From: an uncultured Victivallales bacterium | Lineage (GTDB): Bacteria; Verrucomicrobiota; Lentisphaeria; Oligosphaerales; JAFGRS01 | Direction: 5' to 3' | Assembly: GCA_903834675.1 (NCBI GenBank) | Contig: CAILKC010000803.1 | Location: 1 to 41,074, forward strand | Length of the DNA: 41,074 nucleotides | In this document: positions 1 through 7,967 of the stretch, in pieces | Numbering within the stretch: the stretch's first letter is position 1 | Layout: every line of letters begins with the position of its first letter | The notes under the pieces: generated by a model | The model's input: only the letters and a program-made list of their open reading frames with translations | What the model was told of the DNA's origin: nothing | Databases searched by the model: none | Made by a program: the position numbers and the translations under genes

Positions 1-739
1 CCGCGGGAAAGTCGCTGGTGCGGCAGGGCCGCAACCGTTTTCCCGTCAGACCGCCCAGCTCGAGAATGGCCTGGGCCACCTCGAAACGGCTCGCGTAGCC
101 GACGGCAGCGTAATGAAAAAGGCCCTGCCGGCGACGCTCCAACACCTCCAGCAGGGCCATCGAGACATCGCGGGTCCAGGTCGGCGCCCCCACCTGGTCC
201 GCCACCATCGCCAGGTCGTCGGTCACGGCGGCTCGAGCCAGAAACTTGCTGACGAAGTTCTGCCCGCCTCGGCCGTAGGTCCACTGCACCCGTACGATGG
301 CGTGCTCGCCGCCCGCCGCCCCCAGCGCCTGCTCCCCGGCGAGCTTGCTGGCGCCGTAGACGCTCAAAGGCCGCGGCAGGTCGGTCTCCCGGTAGGGTCG
401 CTCCAGTTCGCCGTCGAAGACAAAATCGGTACTGATGTGCAGGACGTAGAGCCCCCGCGCCGCCGCCAGACGCCCGAGCGTTCCCACGGCCACATGGTTG
501 ACGGCCTCGGCCAGCTCGCGCTTCGTCTCGGCGCCATCGACATTGGTGTAGGCCGCGCAGTTGACCACCGCCGAAGCGCCGGCGAGGGCGAGCTCGACGT
601 GGTCGGCCCGCGTGATGTCGAACTCCGGCAGATCCGGCGCCGTCACTCGGCACCCCGCCGCCCGCAAAGCCTGACACAGGTCCGTGCCCAGCATGCCACG
701 GCCACCCAGAACCGCTATAGATTGGTCTGCCAGTGCCAT
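1..739 (-). CDS. rmlD: dTDP-4-dehydrorhamnose reductase (RmlD-like), 3' end missing
   Basis: This gene would make the NADPH-dependent reductase that converts dTDP-4-dehydrorhamnose to dTDP-L-rhamnose, the last step of the rhamnose donor pathway for cell-surface glycans. About 246 residues are visible before the window edge. The protein starts with a Rossmann strand and the nucleotide-binding motif GGRGMLG (residues 12-18), then NCAAYTNVDGAE, the substrate-site STDFVFDG, and the catalytic pair in YGASK (Tyr128, Lys132), followed by RVQWTYGRGGQNFV. These are the expected RmlD motifs in order. The ATG at 739 is chosen because the homology begins within a few residues. The family is about 290 aa, so roughly 40-50 residues lie beyond the left edge. 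Other extended SDR epimerases are less likely, because the order of motifs is RmlD-like. Confidence 0.88.
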   Translation of the reverse strand, partial: MALADQSIAVLGGRGMLGTDLCQALRAAGCRVTAPDLPEFDITRADHVELALAGASAVVNCAAYTNVDGAETKRELAEAVNHVAVGTLGRLAAARGLYVLHISTDFVFDGELERPYRETDLPRPLSVYGASKLAGEQALGAAGGEHAIVRVQWTYGRGGQNFVSKFLARAAVTDDLAMVADQVGAPTWTRDVSMALLEVLERRRQGLFHYAAVGYASRFEVAQAILELGGLTGKRLRPCRTSDFPA

Positions 740-860
740 TCCATCATCCCGGTCCGCCGGCGCCCACGACCGCCCAAGCGGCATGGCACCCCGTGATTAA
801 CAAGCGCATACGATAGTGGCCGGAAAGCCCACGTCCACCACGTTTTGGTCCTGGACCCAT

Positions 861-1044
861 GGGGTCAACCCTCGACTTTTAGCCTTGTATTGACATTTTC
901 GCTCGGCGGGGCCAAGCAGGTTCCGCCATTCTGCCCAGGCCGCCTCTACCGTCCTCACGTCAATCCAGACATTGAGGTCAAGAACGCCCATGATAGTATG
1001 GATTAAAAACGTCAAAGTAAAGCTAAAAGTCGAGGGTTGACCCC
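861..1044. mobile_element. 184-bp element bounded by a perfect 23-bp inverted repeat
   Basis: Positions 861-883 (starting GGGGTCAACCCTCGACTTTT) reappear exactly as the reverse complement at 1022-1044. The interior is less GC-rich than its neighbours and holds a short minus-strand reading frame starting at 991 that runs out through the left arm; it has no recognised function. The right arm overlaps the end of the URO-D-like gene and provides its last six codons and stop. No target-site duplication is evident. The architecture suggests a MITE or REP-type unit mobilised in trans. The remaining gene-free bases (740-860) show nothing I can assign. Confidence 0.6.
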
Positions 1045-2285
1045 AATCCGACCTCTTTGGCCAGGGAGGCCCACTCGGCGAGGCGGCGGCGGTTGCCGTT
1101 GACGGTCTCCAATTCCTGCAGGACGATGAGAGGGTGGCCGCCCTTTGCGAGGCGAAGGCCTTCCTCGAGATGCTGGCGGATGGACTGCAGGCCGGGTGGG
1201 GCGTAGACCACATCGGTGGCTTTCTGGCGCCACTCAATGGAAAGGCGGTCGCCCACGGCCTCCGTCAGCCTCCCCAAGTCCGTCCAGGGGGAGCAGACAA
1301 AACGCCGAAGGTTCGGGATCGAGAGGATCAGCGGGATCTTGCGGGTCAGGTCTTCGCAGCAGCCGTAGTAGGTCATCCCAAAGCGTGCCAGGATCGGCTT
1401 CTGGTAGCGCAGCAGGAACTCTTCGTGCTGAGCGGGCGAGACGCCCTGGAACTCCTGGCTTTCCCCGCGTCCCCAGAGGTCTTGCAGGCGGACGTGGGTG
1501 GGTTCGAAGCCGGGCGCGGGCAGGTCGTCGCAGGCCATGAGGCCGAGGTTGTTGAGGGTCAGGACGCCGGCCTGCTCGAATTGGTCCATGACGCCGAGGA
1601 ACCCATCCCTCAGGGTGCGCATCAGGCGATGCACCCAGGCGGGGCGGTCCATGAGGTCGAACAGCAGGGGCTCGACGCCGCGCAACTCAGTGGCCCAGCC
1701 ATGCAACCAGGCACCTGGTCCGGGCAGGGCGCAGACCTGCTTCACCGGCAGGATATCGCCGAGCAACTCGTGCATCCGGCTCAGGTTCGCCTGGGTGGCG
1801 GCGCGGTCGTGGTGATAGCGCGGCAGGACGATCTTCTCGATGTCCGCCTCGGTGCGCAGGGGTGGTTCGTAGCGCCAGGCCACCCGGGTTGAGACGTCGA
1901 CCTTGACGTTCTCCGGCTGGATATGCTGGACCGGCAAGCCCCAGAAGTGCTGACCTTCGAGGCGCATCACCGCGCTCACCGGCATGCAAGGATCGACGAC
2001 CGTGTCATCGCCGATCTCGTGCCACTTGAAGAGTTGCCGCCGGAGCTGCTGTTCGAGGCCGACCAGGTACGGGTCGGTGGCTACCAGGCTCGCGCGGGGC
2101 AGCAGCTCTTCCCAGGCGCCGCTGCCCGGATGGCAGATGACCGGTGGTCGGTCGGTCCGGCGCAGGCTATTGACGGCCCGCCAGCGGGCCAGTCGGCGCG
2201 TGTTCTCGGGGCTGTGGGCCAGTTCGGCAACCCGGCGCGCCAGTTCGCGCACGGTGTCGCGGCCCAGGGTATCCGGTGTCGCCAT
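1023..2285 (-). CDS. Uroporphyrinogen decarboxylase (URO-D) superfamily protein
   Basis: This is a 420-residue cytosolic protein of the URO-D superfamily, which contains both the haem-pathway decarboxylase HemE and corrinoid-dependent methyltransferases such as MtaA/CmuA. The superfamily call rests on the overall pattern, including a GCCE segment at residues 308-311 (compatible with a metal or thiol site) and a C-terminal stretch resembling barrel strands around IPNLRRFVCSPW and LSIEWRQKATDVV. It lacks a clear HemE N-terminal signature, so a corrinoid or methyl-transfer role is as likely as a decarboxylase role. The ATG at 2285 is preceded by GGAAAGG at good spacing; upstream in-frame codons overlap the neighbouring gene and were not used. 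It follows a TrpR-type regulator by 19 bp and is probably co-transcribed. Its last residues (GSTLDF) are encoded by an inverted-repeat element, so the native C terminus may have been replaced. Confidence 0.75.
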   Translation of the reverse strand: MATPDTLGRDTVRELARRVAELAHSPENTRRLARWRAVNSLRRTDRPPVICHPGSGAWEELLPRASLVATDPYLVGLEQQLRRQLFKWHEIGDDTVVDPCMPVSAVMRLEGQHFWGLPVQHIQPENVKVDVSTRVAWRYEPPLRTEADIEKIVLPRYHHDRAATQANLSRMHELLGDILPVKQVCALPGPGAWLHGWATELRGVEPLLFDLMDRPAWVHRLMRTLRDGFLGVMDQFEQAGVLTLNNLGLMACDDLPAPGFEPTHVRLQDLWGRGESQEFQGVSPAQHEEFLLRYQKPILARFGMTYYGCCEDLTRKIPLILSIPNLRRFVCSPWTDLGRLTEAVGDRLSIEWRQKATDVVYAPPGLQSIRQHLEEGLRLAKGGHPLIVLQELETVNGNRRRLAEWASLAKEVGLGSTLDF

Positions 2286-2304
2286 GTTGGCCTTTCCAAG
2301 ACGG

Positions 2305-2604
2305 CTACGTGGCTGAGGTCTGCTCACGCCAGGCGAGGAGACGGGCGGCCAGTTTTCGGAAGCTCGGGGGGCCGTACTTGAGCAGTCGCGACCCCCGGGC
2401 AATCTTGCCCAGGCTGATGCCGAGCTCATGGCTGATCTCGCGCTGGGTGGTGCCCTTCAGCAGGAGTGCCATGAGTCGCCAGCGCTGCACGACCTCATCC
2501 AGTTCCTGCGGGGTGAGAAGTCCTTGCAGCAGGACTTCTAGTTCCTGCCGGTCGCGTGCCTGCAAGATCAGGCCGCTGAGTTCGTTTAGCTGTTGCTCCT
2601 GCAT
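2305..2604 (-). CDS. TrpR/YerC-family transcriptional regulator
   Basis: This is a 99-residue helical DNA-binding protein of the Trp-repressor superfamily (TrpR/YerC-YecD group). The core reads LLTPQELDEVVQRWRLM, then TQREISHELGISLGKIARG, then SRLLKYG, which is the characteristic helix-turn-helix and the following conserved helix. The family binds operators as a dimer; whether this member senses tryptophan cannot be told from sequence. The ATG at 2604 has GAGG five bases upstream, and the preceding in-frame residues lack family similarity. It is the first gene of a two-gene unit with the URO-D-like gene and is divergent from the response regulator across about 240 bp, which probably contains both promoters. 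Confidence 0.85.
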   Translation of the reverse strand: MQEQQLNELSGLILQARDRQELEVLLQGLLTPQELDEVVQRWRLMALLLKGTTQREISHELGISLGKIARGSRLLKYGPPSFRKLAARLLAWREQTSAT

Positions 2605-2842
2605 GACAACCTCACGGACGGTCCACGCTGCGCGATTCGGGTAGGTTGAAGCATAGCTCAATCCAGCGGCCAATGCCAACGCCGACTCGGTTGTGCAAGA
2701 GCCTCGAACGTTTGGATGTTGCGTCGGCTCGCATGTGGCAGTAAGCTAAGTTTGTGACGTTACATTCTTGCACCGCTTCCGGTGTGCCGGTTGGGACGCT
2801 TCGGCGGTAGCGGCGGTGTCGAGGGAAACAGAGGGCATACTC

Positions 2843-3499
2843 ATGGCACCAACGGCAGCCGTGGATGATCGGCATGTTCTGGTCGTGGATGACGAGAGCA
2901 GCCTGCGCAAGGTTCTCGGCGACCTGCTGCGTTTGCGCGGCTATGATCCGGTCACGGTCGGGTCTGCTGAGGAGGCGATCAGCCTTCTGGAGACCCAGGC
3001 CTTTGCGGTGGCCATTATCGACCTGTCCCTCCAGTATGGCGGTGGGACCATGGACGGCATCGAACTGATGCGCAAGGTACGGGAGTGCTATCCCTCGACG
3101 GAGTGTGTCGTCCTTACCGGGGCTCCTTCGCAGAAGCATGCGATCGACGCCGTCTCGGCTGGCGCTTTTGGCTTCCTGCTCAAGCCGTTTAACGTGACCG
3201 AGTTGGTGGGCACCCTGGAGCGCGCCCTGGCGCGTCGTCGGGAGAATGCGGAACTGAGTACGGCTCAACGCCAGGCGCGCCAGACCAACGAGGCCAATTC
3301 GCGCATTGTCAGCTGTTTGCGCGATGAGTGCCTGGCCTCACTGCAGAATCTGGTGAAACTCGGACAGAATATTATCGAGAGTTCCAATCTGCAGGAAGCC
3401 CAGGCCTTTGGGCATCTGGTGCAGACCGAGAGCCAGTGCGTCCTGGACGTCATCGACGACCTTGCGGCCGCCGAAATGGCGGACGACGCCAAGCCCTGA
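2843..3499 (+). CDS. Response regulator with REC domain and degenerate HisKA-like helix pair
   Basis: A 218-residue two-component protein. Residues 10-125 are a receiver domain: acidic pocket Asp16/Asp17, phospho-acceptor Asp60 (IIDLSL), switch Thr92 (VVLTG) and Lys114 (LLKPFN). After a linker, residues about 150-210 form two amphipathic helices whose pattern (SRIVSCLRDECLASLQNLV, then ESQCVLDVIDDLAAAEM) resembles the dimerisation domain of histidine kinases, but the His of the H-box is absent and there is no ATPase domain. It may act as a pseudo-kinase adaptor or dimerising phospho-receiver. The ATG at 2843 has GAGGG seven bases upstream; an ATG at 2768 would add 25 residues with no domain. 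No DNA-binding output domain is visible. The coaB gene follows after 25 bp. Confidence 0.85.
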   Translation: MAPTAAVDDRHVLVVDDESSLRKVLGDLLRLRGYDPVTVGSAEEAISLLETQAFAVAIIDLSLQYGGGTMDGIELMRKVRECYPSTECVVLTGAPSQKHAIDAVSAGAFGFLLKPFNVTELVGTLERALARRRENAELSTAQRQARQTNEANSRIVSCLRDECLASLQNLVKLGQNIIESSNLQEAQAFGHLVQTESQCVLDVIDDLAAAEMADDAKP

Positions 3500-3524
3500 C
3501 GTGTAGAGGCGCAGGGTGCATGAC

Positions 3525-4670
3525 ATGCGGGTCGCATTGGTCATCGGCGAGGGTATAGGGTGCGGCGCTCTGCCCGCCCTGATCGCGGCGTTGCGGCGGC
3601 GGGACTGGACCGTCATCCCAGTCTTGTCGTCGCTGGCGGAATCCTGCCTGGGGTCGGCGTTACTGGGTGGGCTGTGCGGGCAAGACCCGGTTGCCGCCGC
3701 CGCTCTGGCCGCCGCGGACGTGACCCTGCTAGCCCCCTGTGAAGCGCCACGGCTGGCGGCACTGCTGGCGGCTCCGGCCGGCTCGCTGCCTTTGCCGTTG
3801 CCCGTGGTCGTGGTTCCCGTGGCAGCATCTGCCGCGACAGAAGGCAGCACTTCGGCGGCGGGGTTGATCCGCTCGGGTTGGCGTCTTGTCCCCCCGAGTC
3901 AGCCGCTGCTTGGGGGCGGTGTGTCTGGCCTGTTCATGGCAAGTCCCGAGGCCGTGTGCGAGAGTGTGGCCGCCAGCGTCGCCGGGCAGGATTTGGCCGG
4001 TATTGCCGTGCTCGTTACCGCCGGTCCGACCTGTGAGGATGTGGACCCGGTGCGCTTTCTCAGCAACCGTTCGAGCGGGTTGATGGGCGTCGCTCTCGCG
4101 CTGGCCGCCTGGCGGCGCGGGGCTGCGGTGACCCTAGTGCATGGGCCGCTGCAGGTCGAGGTCCCCTGCCTGCCTGGGCTGTTGGCGCTCCCCGTCCGCA
4201 GCGCCCGGCAGATGCACGCCGCGGTCATGGGCTGCTGCGCCGCGCACCCGGTGGCTATCCTCTGCGCCGCGGTGGCGGACTTCATGCCGGCGCGCTGCGA
4301 GGATCGCAAGATCAAGAAGAACAGCGCCGCCGGGCGGGAGCTGGAGTTGGTGCGTACGCCGGACATCCTGGCGGCTTTGGGGGCTCTGCCGGCCCGGCCC
4401 TTTCTGGTCGGCTTCGCGGCGGAAACGCACGACCTCCATGCCCACGCCACCGAGAAGCTCCGGCGGAAGAACTGCGATCTGCTGTGCGCCAACGACGTGA
4501 CCGAGCCCGGCAGTGGCTTCGGGGTGGCGACCAACCGCATTACGCTCTTTGCCCGCGACGGTTCGGTGACGCCCCTGCCCCAGCTCGCCAAGAGCCAAGC
4601 GGCCGAACGCATTCTGGACCGGGTGGTGGCCGGCCTGCGGGCAGGGCGGTCCTCACGGCTCAGCCCATGA
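3525..4670 (+). CDS. coaB: Phosphopantothenate-cysteine ligase CoaB with degenerate CoaC domain
   Basis: The C-terminal half is a clear CoaB ligase, which joins cysteine to 4'-phosphopantothenate in coenzyme A synthesis: VLVTAGPTCEDVDPVRFLSN begins near residue 162, followed by SSGLMG, AAVADFMP, the KIKK lysines, VGFAAET and CANDV. The N-terminal 160 residues correspond in position and secondary structure to the flavin-dependent decarboxylase CoaC usually fused in CoaBC (LVIGEGIGCGALPALIAAL in place of the GGIAAYK region). But the active-site His, the PxMN motif and the flap Cys of CoaC cannot be found; the corresponding strand reads VVVVPVAASAA. I infer a working ligase with a dead decarboxylase half. 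ATG 3525 is preferred (CAGGG upstream); GTG 3516 is an alternative. The gene overlaps the convergent downstream gene by 11 bp. Confidence 0.85.
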   Translation: MRVALVIGEGIGCGALPALIAALRRRDWTVIPVLSSLAESCLGSALLGGLCGQDPVAAAALAAADVTLLAPCEAPRLAALLAAPAGSLPLPLPVVVVPVAASAATEGSTSAAGLIRSGWRLVPPSQPLLGGGVSGLFMASPEAVCESVAASVAGQDLAGIAVLVTAGPTCEDVDPVRFLSNRSSGLMGVALALAAWRRGAAVTLVHGPLQVEVPCLPGLLALPVRSARQMHAAVMGCCAAHPVAILCAAVADFMPARCEDRKIKKNSAAGRELELVRTPDILAALGALPARPFLVGFAAETHDLHAHATEKLRRKNCDLLCANDVTEPGSGFGVATNRITLFARDGSVTPLPQLAKSQAAERILDRVVAGLRAGRSSRLSP

Positions 4671-6009
4671 ACAGGCCGCCGTCGACACTGATGACCTGGC
4701 CGGTGATGTAATCCGCCTCCGCGCCGCAGAGGAAGCAGACCAGCGCGGCCACTTCCTCGGGGCGCCCAAAACGGCGCACCGGAATCTCGCGCAGGATATC
4801 CTTGCGTTTGGGGTCCTTAATGCCTGCTGTCATCGTGGTTTCAATGAACCCGGGGCTGACGGCATTGACGCGCACTCCGACCCCGGCAAGCTCGCGAGCG
4901 ACCGAGCGCGTGAAGCCCACCAGTCCCTCCTTGGCGGCGGCATAGTTGGAGCGGTTGGCCGAGCCCAGCCGACCGGCGTCGGAGGTGATGTTGACGATGC
5001 GCCCCCAACGCTGGCGGGCCATGGTCATGGAGACTGCGCGGGTCAGGTAGAAAGGCGCCGTGAGGTTGACGCGCAAGGCCTGTTCCCATTGGGCATCGGT
5101 CATGAACGAGACGACGCTGTCTGCCAGGACGCCGGCGTTGTTCACCAGGATATCCAGACGGCCGAACTGCGCCACGACGCCATCGACCATAGCCTTGCAC
5201 TGGCTCGCATCGGCCAGATCAGCCTGCCAGACCGGCATCGCGTCGCCGCTGCCCGGGAGGGTGGCAGCCAGGGCCCGGGCGGCGTCGGCATGCTGGTGCG
5301 CCTGCAGCACGACGCGGGCCCCGGCCGCGGCCAGGGCCTGGACGATAGCGCTGCCGATACCGCCGCTCGCGCCGGTGACCAGGGCCACTCTGCCCTCCAG
5401 GTCATGACGGCGGACGGCGATGGCGACCGGCGCCGCGCGGGGCGCCTCTGCCAGGGTCAAGATGGCCGGTTCCGGCTCGGGTGCGGGCTCAGGCGCGGGT
5501 GGCGCCGTCGCCCCTTGGGTCTTGGCCAGGTAGTCCTCGACGTCTTGCCGATGCAGAACCTCCTTGCCGCGGTCGGCCGCGACCACGGCGAGGTCAAGAT
5601 TGTGCTGACGGGCAAAGGCGCGGGCCGCGGGCGCCGCGCGAAAGGTCGGCTTGGCGACCGGCGCCGCCGCGTCCAGGAGGCTCAGGTCGACGTCGATGGC
5701 GGCGACCGCGGCGTGGGCGGCCATCCTGGCCTCGTTCTCGAGCCGCACATCCGGCGGCGGCGTCCCGGCCTCGCCGATAGCACAGAGCGCGTAGCCGATG
5801 GGCACCGTACTCTTCTCCGTGGCGTACACCCCCAGCACCACGCCCGTGCAGGGTGACTCGAATTCGGCCACGGTCTTGTCGGTAATCAGTTCGACCAGAA
5901 AGTCACCGGCGCGGACGCGGGCGCCGACCGCGACCTGCCAGGGGCCGACGGTGGCCTCGCTCATGTTCTCGTATAGCTTGGGCAGGTCAACAATGACGGG
6001 GGCGCTCAT
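4660..6009 (-). CDS. Lipoyl / E3-binding / short-chain dehydrogenase (FabG-like) fusion protein
   Basis: 449 residues in three parts. Residues 3-80 are a lipoyl domain, with the modifiable Lys45 in ITDKTVAEF. Residues about 119-163 resemble the peripheral-subunit (E3/E1) binding domain of 2-oxoacid dehydrogenase E2 chains (FRAAPAARAFARQHNLDL, then HRQDVEDYL). A Pro/Ala/Glu linker (168-185) leads to a complete classical SDR of the 3-oxoacyl-ACP reductase type (205-449): TGASGGIG at 212-219, NNAG at 290-293, and the catalytic Ser343, Tyr356 and Lys360. In normal E2 proteins the last domain is an acyltransferase; here it is replaced by a reductase. The chemistry is unknown. One model is reduction of an acyl or keto group carried on the lipoyl arm; another is tethering of the reductase to a dehydrogenase complex. 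The ATG at 6009 has AAGGA upstream. Last gene of a five-gene operon. Confidence 0.88.
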   Translation of the reverse strand: MSAPVIVDLPKLYENMSEATVGPWQVAVGARVRAGDFLVELITDKTVAEFESPCTGVVLGVYATEKSTVPIGYALCAIGEAGTPPPDVRLENEARMAAHAAVAAIDVDLSLLDAAAPVAKPTFRAAPAARAFARQHNLDLAVVAADRGKEVLHRQDVEDYLAKTQGATAPPAPEPAPEPEPAILTLAEAPRAAPVAIAVRRHDLEGRVALVTGASGGIGSAIVQALAAAGARVVLQAHQHADAARALAATLPGSGDAMPVWQADLADASQCKAMVDGVVAQFGRLDILVNNAGVLADSVVSFMTDAQWEQALRVNLTAPFYLTRAVSMTMARQRWGRIVNITSDAGRLGSANRSNYAAAKEGLVGFTRSVARELAGVGVRVNAVSPGFIETTMTAGIKDPKRKDILREIPVRRFGRPEEVAALVCFLCGAEADYITGQVISVDGGLFMG

Positions 6010-6051
6010 GGTCGTTCCTTGAATACACCTACGTGAAGCCTGAACCCTGGC

Positions 6052-7047
6052 TCAGCCCAACCGCGCCAGCGCCTCCGGGTTGAGCAGGCTCATGGCCTCA
6101 TAGCGGCCGACGGCGGCGGAGCGCAGGTTGGCGATACAGGCCGTCGCTACCCGCGCACAGGCCTCACGTGTACCCGAACTGACGTGCGGGGTCAGCAGCA
6201 CATTGGGCAGGGTGCGCAGATCCTTGTCTGGCAGGCGTGGGATGTAGGGCTCTGCCTCGAAGACATCGAGGCCCGCTGCCGAAAGGCGACCTGCGACCAG
6301 GGCGTCGTAGAGCGCGACCTCATCCACCAGCGCGCCGCGGGCGGTGTTGATCAGGATAGCTCCCGGCTGCATACAGGCGAGGGTTTGGGCGTTGATCAGG
6401 TGTCGCGTTTCCGCGTTGGAGGGCAGATGCAGGCTGACCACATCGGCGGCGCGCACCGCCTCAGCAAAGTCGTCGGTCAGCCGCTGTACGCCCCAGTTCT
6501 GCCGCAACTCGTCCGCTGTTTCGCGGCGTGGCTCCAGGCCCACTACGGTCATGCCGAAGCCCAGGGCTGCGGTCCGGGCGACGCGTCGGCCGATGGCGCC
6601 GCAGCCGATCACGGCCAGGCAGCGACCGCGCAGTTCGATACCCTGCGACGGCGCCCAGCGCCGTTGGTCGAGGCTACGCACGAAGGATGCCAGGTTGCGG
6701 CAGACCCCCAACAAGAGTGCCAGGGCGTGCTCGGCCACGGCATCCTCCAGCACCCCGGGGGTGTTGGTCACCAGCAACCCAGCCGCGCTCGCCTTGCCCT
6801 TGTCGATGCCGTCGTGCCCGACCCCGAAACGGGCGATGACGCCGCCCTTCGGCAGGGCCGCGTAGAGGGCGTCGACGTAACGCTCTACGCCCAGGATGAC
6901 CGCCCGTGCCCCGTGGAGCTGCACCGCGCGGGCGACCTCGGCTTCCGGCGGCGCCACCACGACCGGAGTCAGGTCCCCGGCCGCCGCAAAGATCTCCTTT
7001 GCCTTGAGATACTCGGGTTCGGTGATGACCACCGTGCAGCGGCTCAT
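6052..7047 (-). CDS. D-isomer-specific 2-hydroxyacid dehydrogenase (SerA-like)
   Basis: A 331-residue NAD-dependent dehydrogenase of the phosphoglycerate/hydroxypyruvate/lactate dehydrogenase family. The sequence shows FGVGHDGID, the Rossmann motif GCGAIG (148-153), and the catalytic set Arg237 (NTARGALVDE), Glu266 (DVFEAEP) and His288 (LTPHVSSGT). It lacks the C-terminal ACT or ASB domains of long SerA proteins, so it may oxidise 3-phosphoglycerate or another 2-hydroxyacid. Its ATG overlaps the stop of rbgA in an ATGA arrangement, indicating translational coupling. The fusion reductase follows after 42 bp, suggesting that both oxidoreductases serve a shared pathway, but the substrate cannot be read from sequence. 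Confidence 0.85.
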   Translation of the reverse strand: MSRCTVVITEPEYLKAKEIFAAAGDLTPVVVAPPEAEVARAVQLHGARAVILGVERYVDALYAALPKGGVIARFGVGHDGIDKGKASAAGLLVTNTPGVLEDAVAEHALALLLGVCRNLASFVRSLDQRRWAPSQGIELRGRCLAVIGCGAIGRRVARTAALGFGMTVVGLEPRRETADELRQNWGVQRLTDDFAEAVRAADVVSLHLPSNAETRHLINAQTLACMQPGAILINTARGALVDEVALYDALVAGRLSAAGLDVFEAEPYIPRLPDKDLRTLPNVLLTPHVSSGTREACARVATACIANLRSAAVGRYEAMSLLNPEALARLG

Positions 7048-7967
7048 GGGGCGTCGGTCCTTTCCTGGGGCGGCAGCGCCGCTGGAGGTTGATCGGGTGG
7101 TTCCTCGATGGAGATACGCCCGAGGCGTCCTTCGCGAAAGTCCTTGAGCACCGCGGTGGCAGCGCGTTCTGCGTCGATGCGGCCACCTGGGAGGAGCAGT
7201 CCGCGGCGTCTGGCGATGGCCTCGATGAAGCCCTCGGGGGTGGCTGGCGCGCCGGTCAGGCCGTAGAGGGGCCAGTTGACCCGGTTTGTCGGCAGCCGGC
7301 GAAGCACGTCCCAGAGGAACTCAGTCAGCAATTCGATGCCGAGTACCTCGTCCCGGATGCAGCCCACCAGGCCAAGCCTGAGTTCGTGCTCCTTCGTCTC
7401 GATCTTGGGCCAGAGGACGCCCGGGGTATCGAGCAGTTCGACGCCCTCGCGCAGGGGCACCCACTGATTCTGGCGGGTGACCCCCGGTTTCGGCCCCACC
7501 AGGACGCGTTTGCCCTCGTAGAGCCGGTTCACCAGGGTTGACTTGCCCACGTTGGGCACGCCCGCGATCATCAGCCGTACTGGGCGGGTCAGCTCGCGAA
7601 TGGCGCCGCGGCCGCGGCGTTCCGCTTCGGCCACCTGTTTCCAGGCCGCCACCAGCCGACTGGGGTCCGTCAAATGCGGCGAATCCAGCAACAGGACCCG
7701 TTCGCCCTGCGCTTCGAGGTAGGCCTGCCAGCGCCGCGAGAGTTCCGGGTCTGCGAGATCGGCTTTATTGGCCACGATGAGCACGGGCCGGCTCTGCAGC
7801 AGTTGCCGGAAGCGCGGATTGCGGCTCGAGGCCGGGGCCCGGGCGTCAACCAGTTCGACCACCAGGTCCACCAGCCGCAAGACCTCCTGCATCGCCCGCC
7901 CGGCCTTCAGCATGTGTCCGGGATACCAGCCGGTCAGGGGCAGGACGCTGAAATCAACACTAGGCAT
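7044..7967 (-). CDS. rbgA: Ribosome biogenesis GTPase RbgA/YlqF
   Basis: A 307-residue circularly permuted GTPase that promotes a late step of 50S subunit assembly. The permuted order is visible: G4 NKAD at 67-70 comes before G1 GVPNVGKST at 136-144 and G3 DTPG at 180-183. The N-terminal WYPGHM segment is a family hallmark. The C-terminal domain (about 200-290) is the RbgA RNA-binding helical region, followed by a proline-rich tail. The ATG at 7967 has GAGG six bases upstream and overlaps the end of the preceding 418-aa gene by 8 bp. Its stop overlaps the next start by 4 bp. Membership in this operon with oxidoreductases is unusual for rbgA and may be incidental. Confidence 0.92.
   Translation of the reverse strand: MPSVDFSVLPLTGWYPGHMLKAGRAMQEVLRLVDLVVELVDARAPASSRNPRFRQLLQSRPVLIVANKADLADPELSRRWQAYLEAQGERVLLLDSPHLTDPSRLVAAWKQVAEAERRGRGAIRELTRPVRLMIAGVPNVGKSTLVNRLYEGKRVLVGPKPGVTRQNQWVPLREGVELLDTPGVLWPKIETKEHELRLGLVGCIRDEVLGIELLTEFLWDVLRRLPTNRVNWPLYGLTGAPATPEGFIEAIARRRGLLLPGGRIDAERAATAVLKDFREGRLGRISIEEPPDQPPAALPPQERTDAP

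Noticed and set aside
113..796. Plus-strand open frame of 227 codons
   Set aside because: It lies antisense to the rmlD gene, has no family motif and is Arg/Pro/Gln-rich, as expected for a shadow frame in GC-rich DNA.
797..991. Minus-strand 65-codon frame inside and beyond the inverted-repeat element
   Set aside because: No family similarity, weak start context, and it reads through the element's left arm into flanking DNA.
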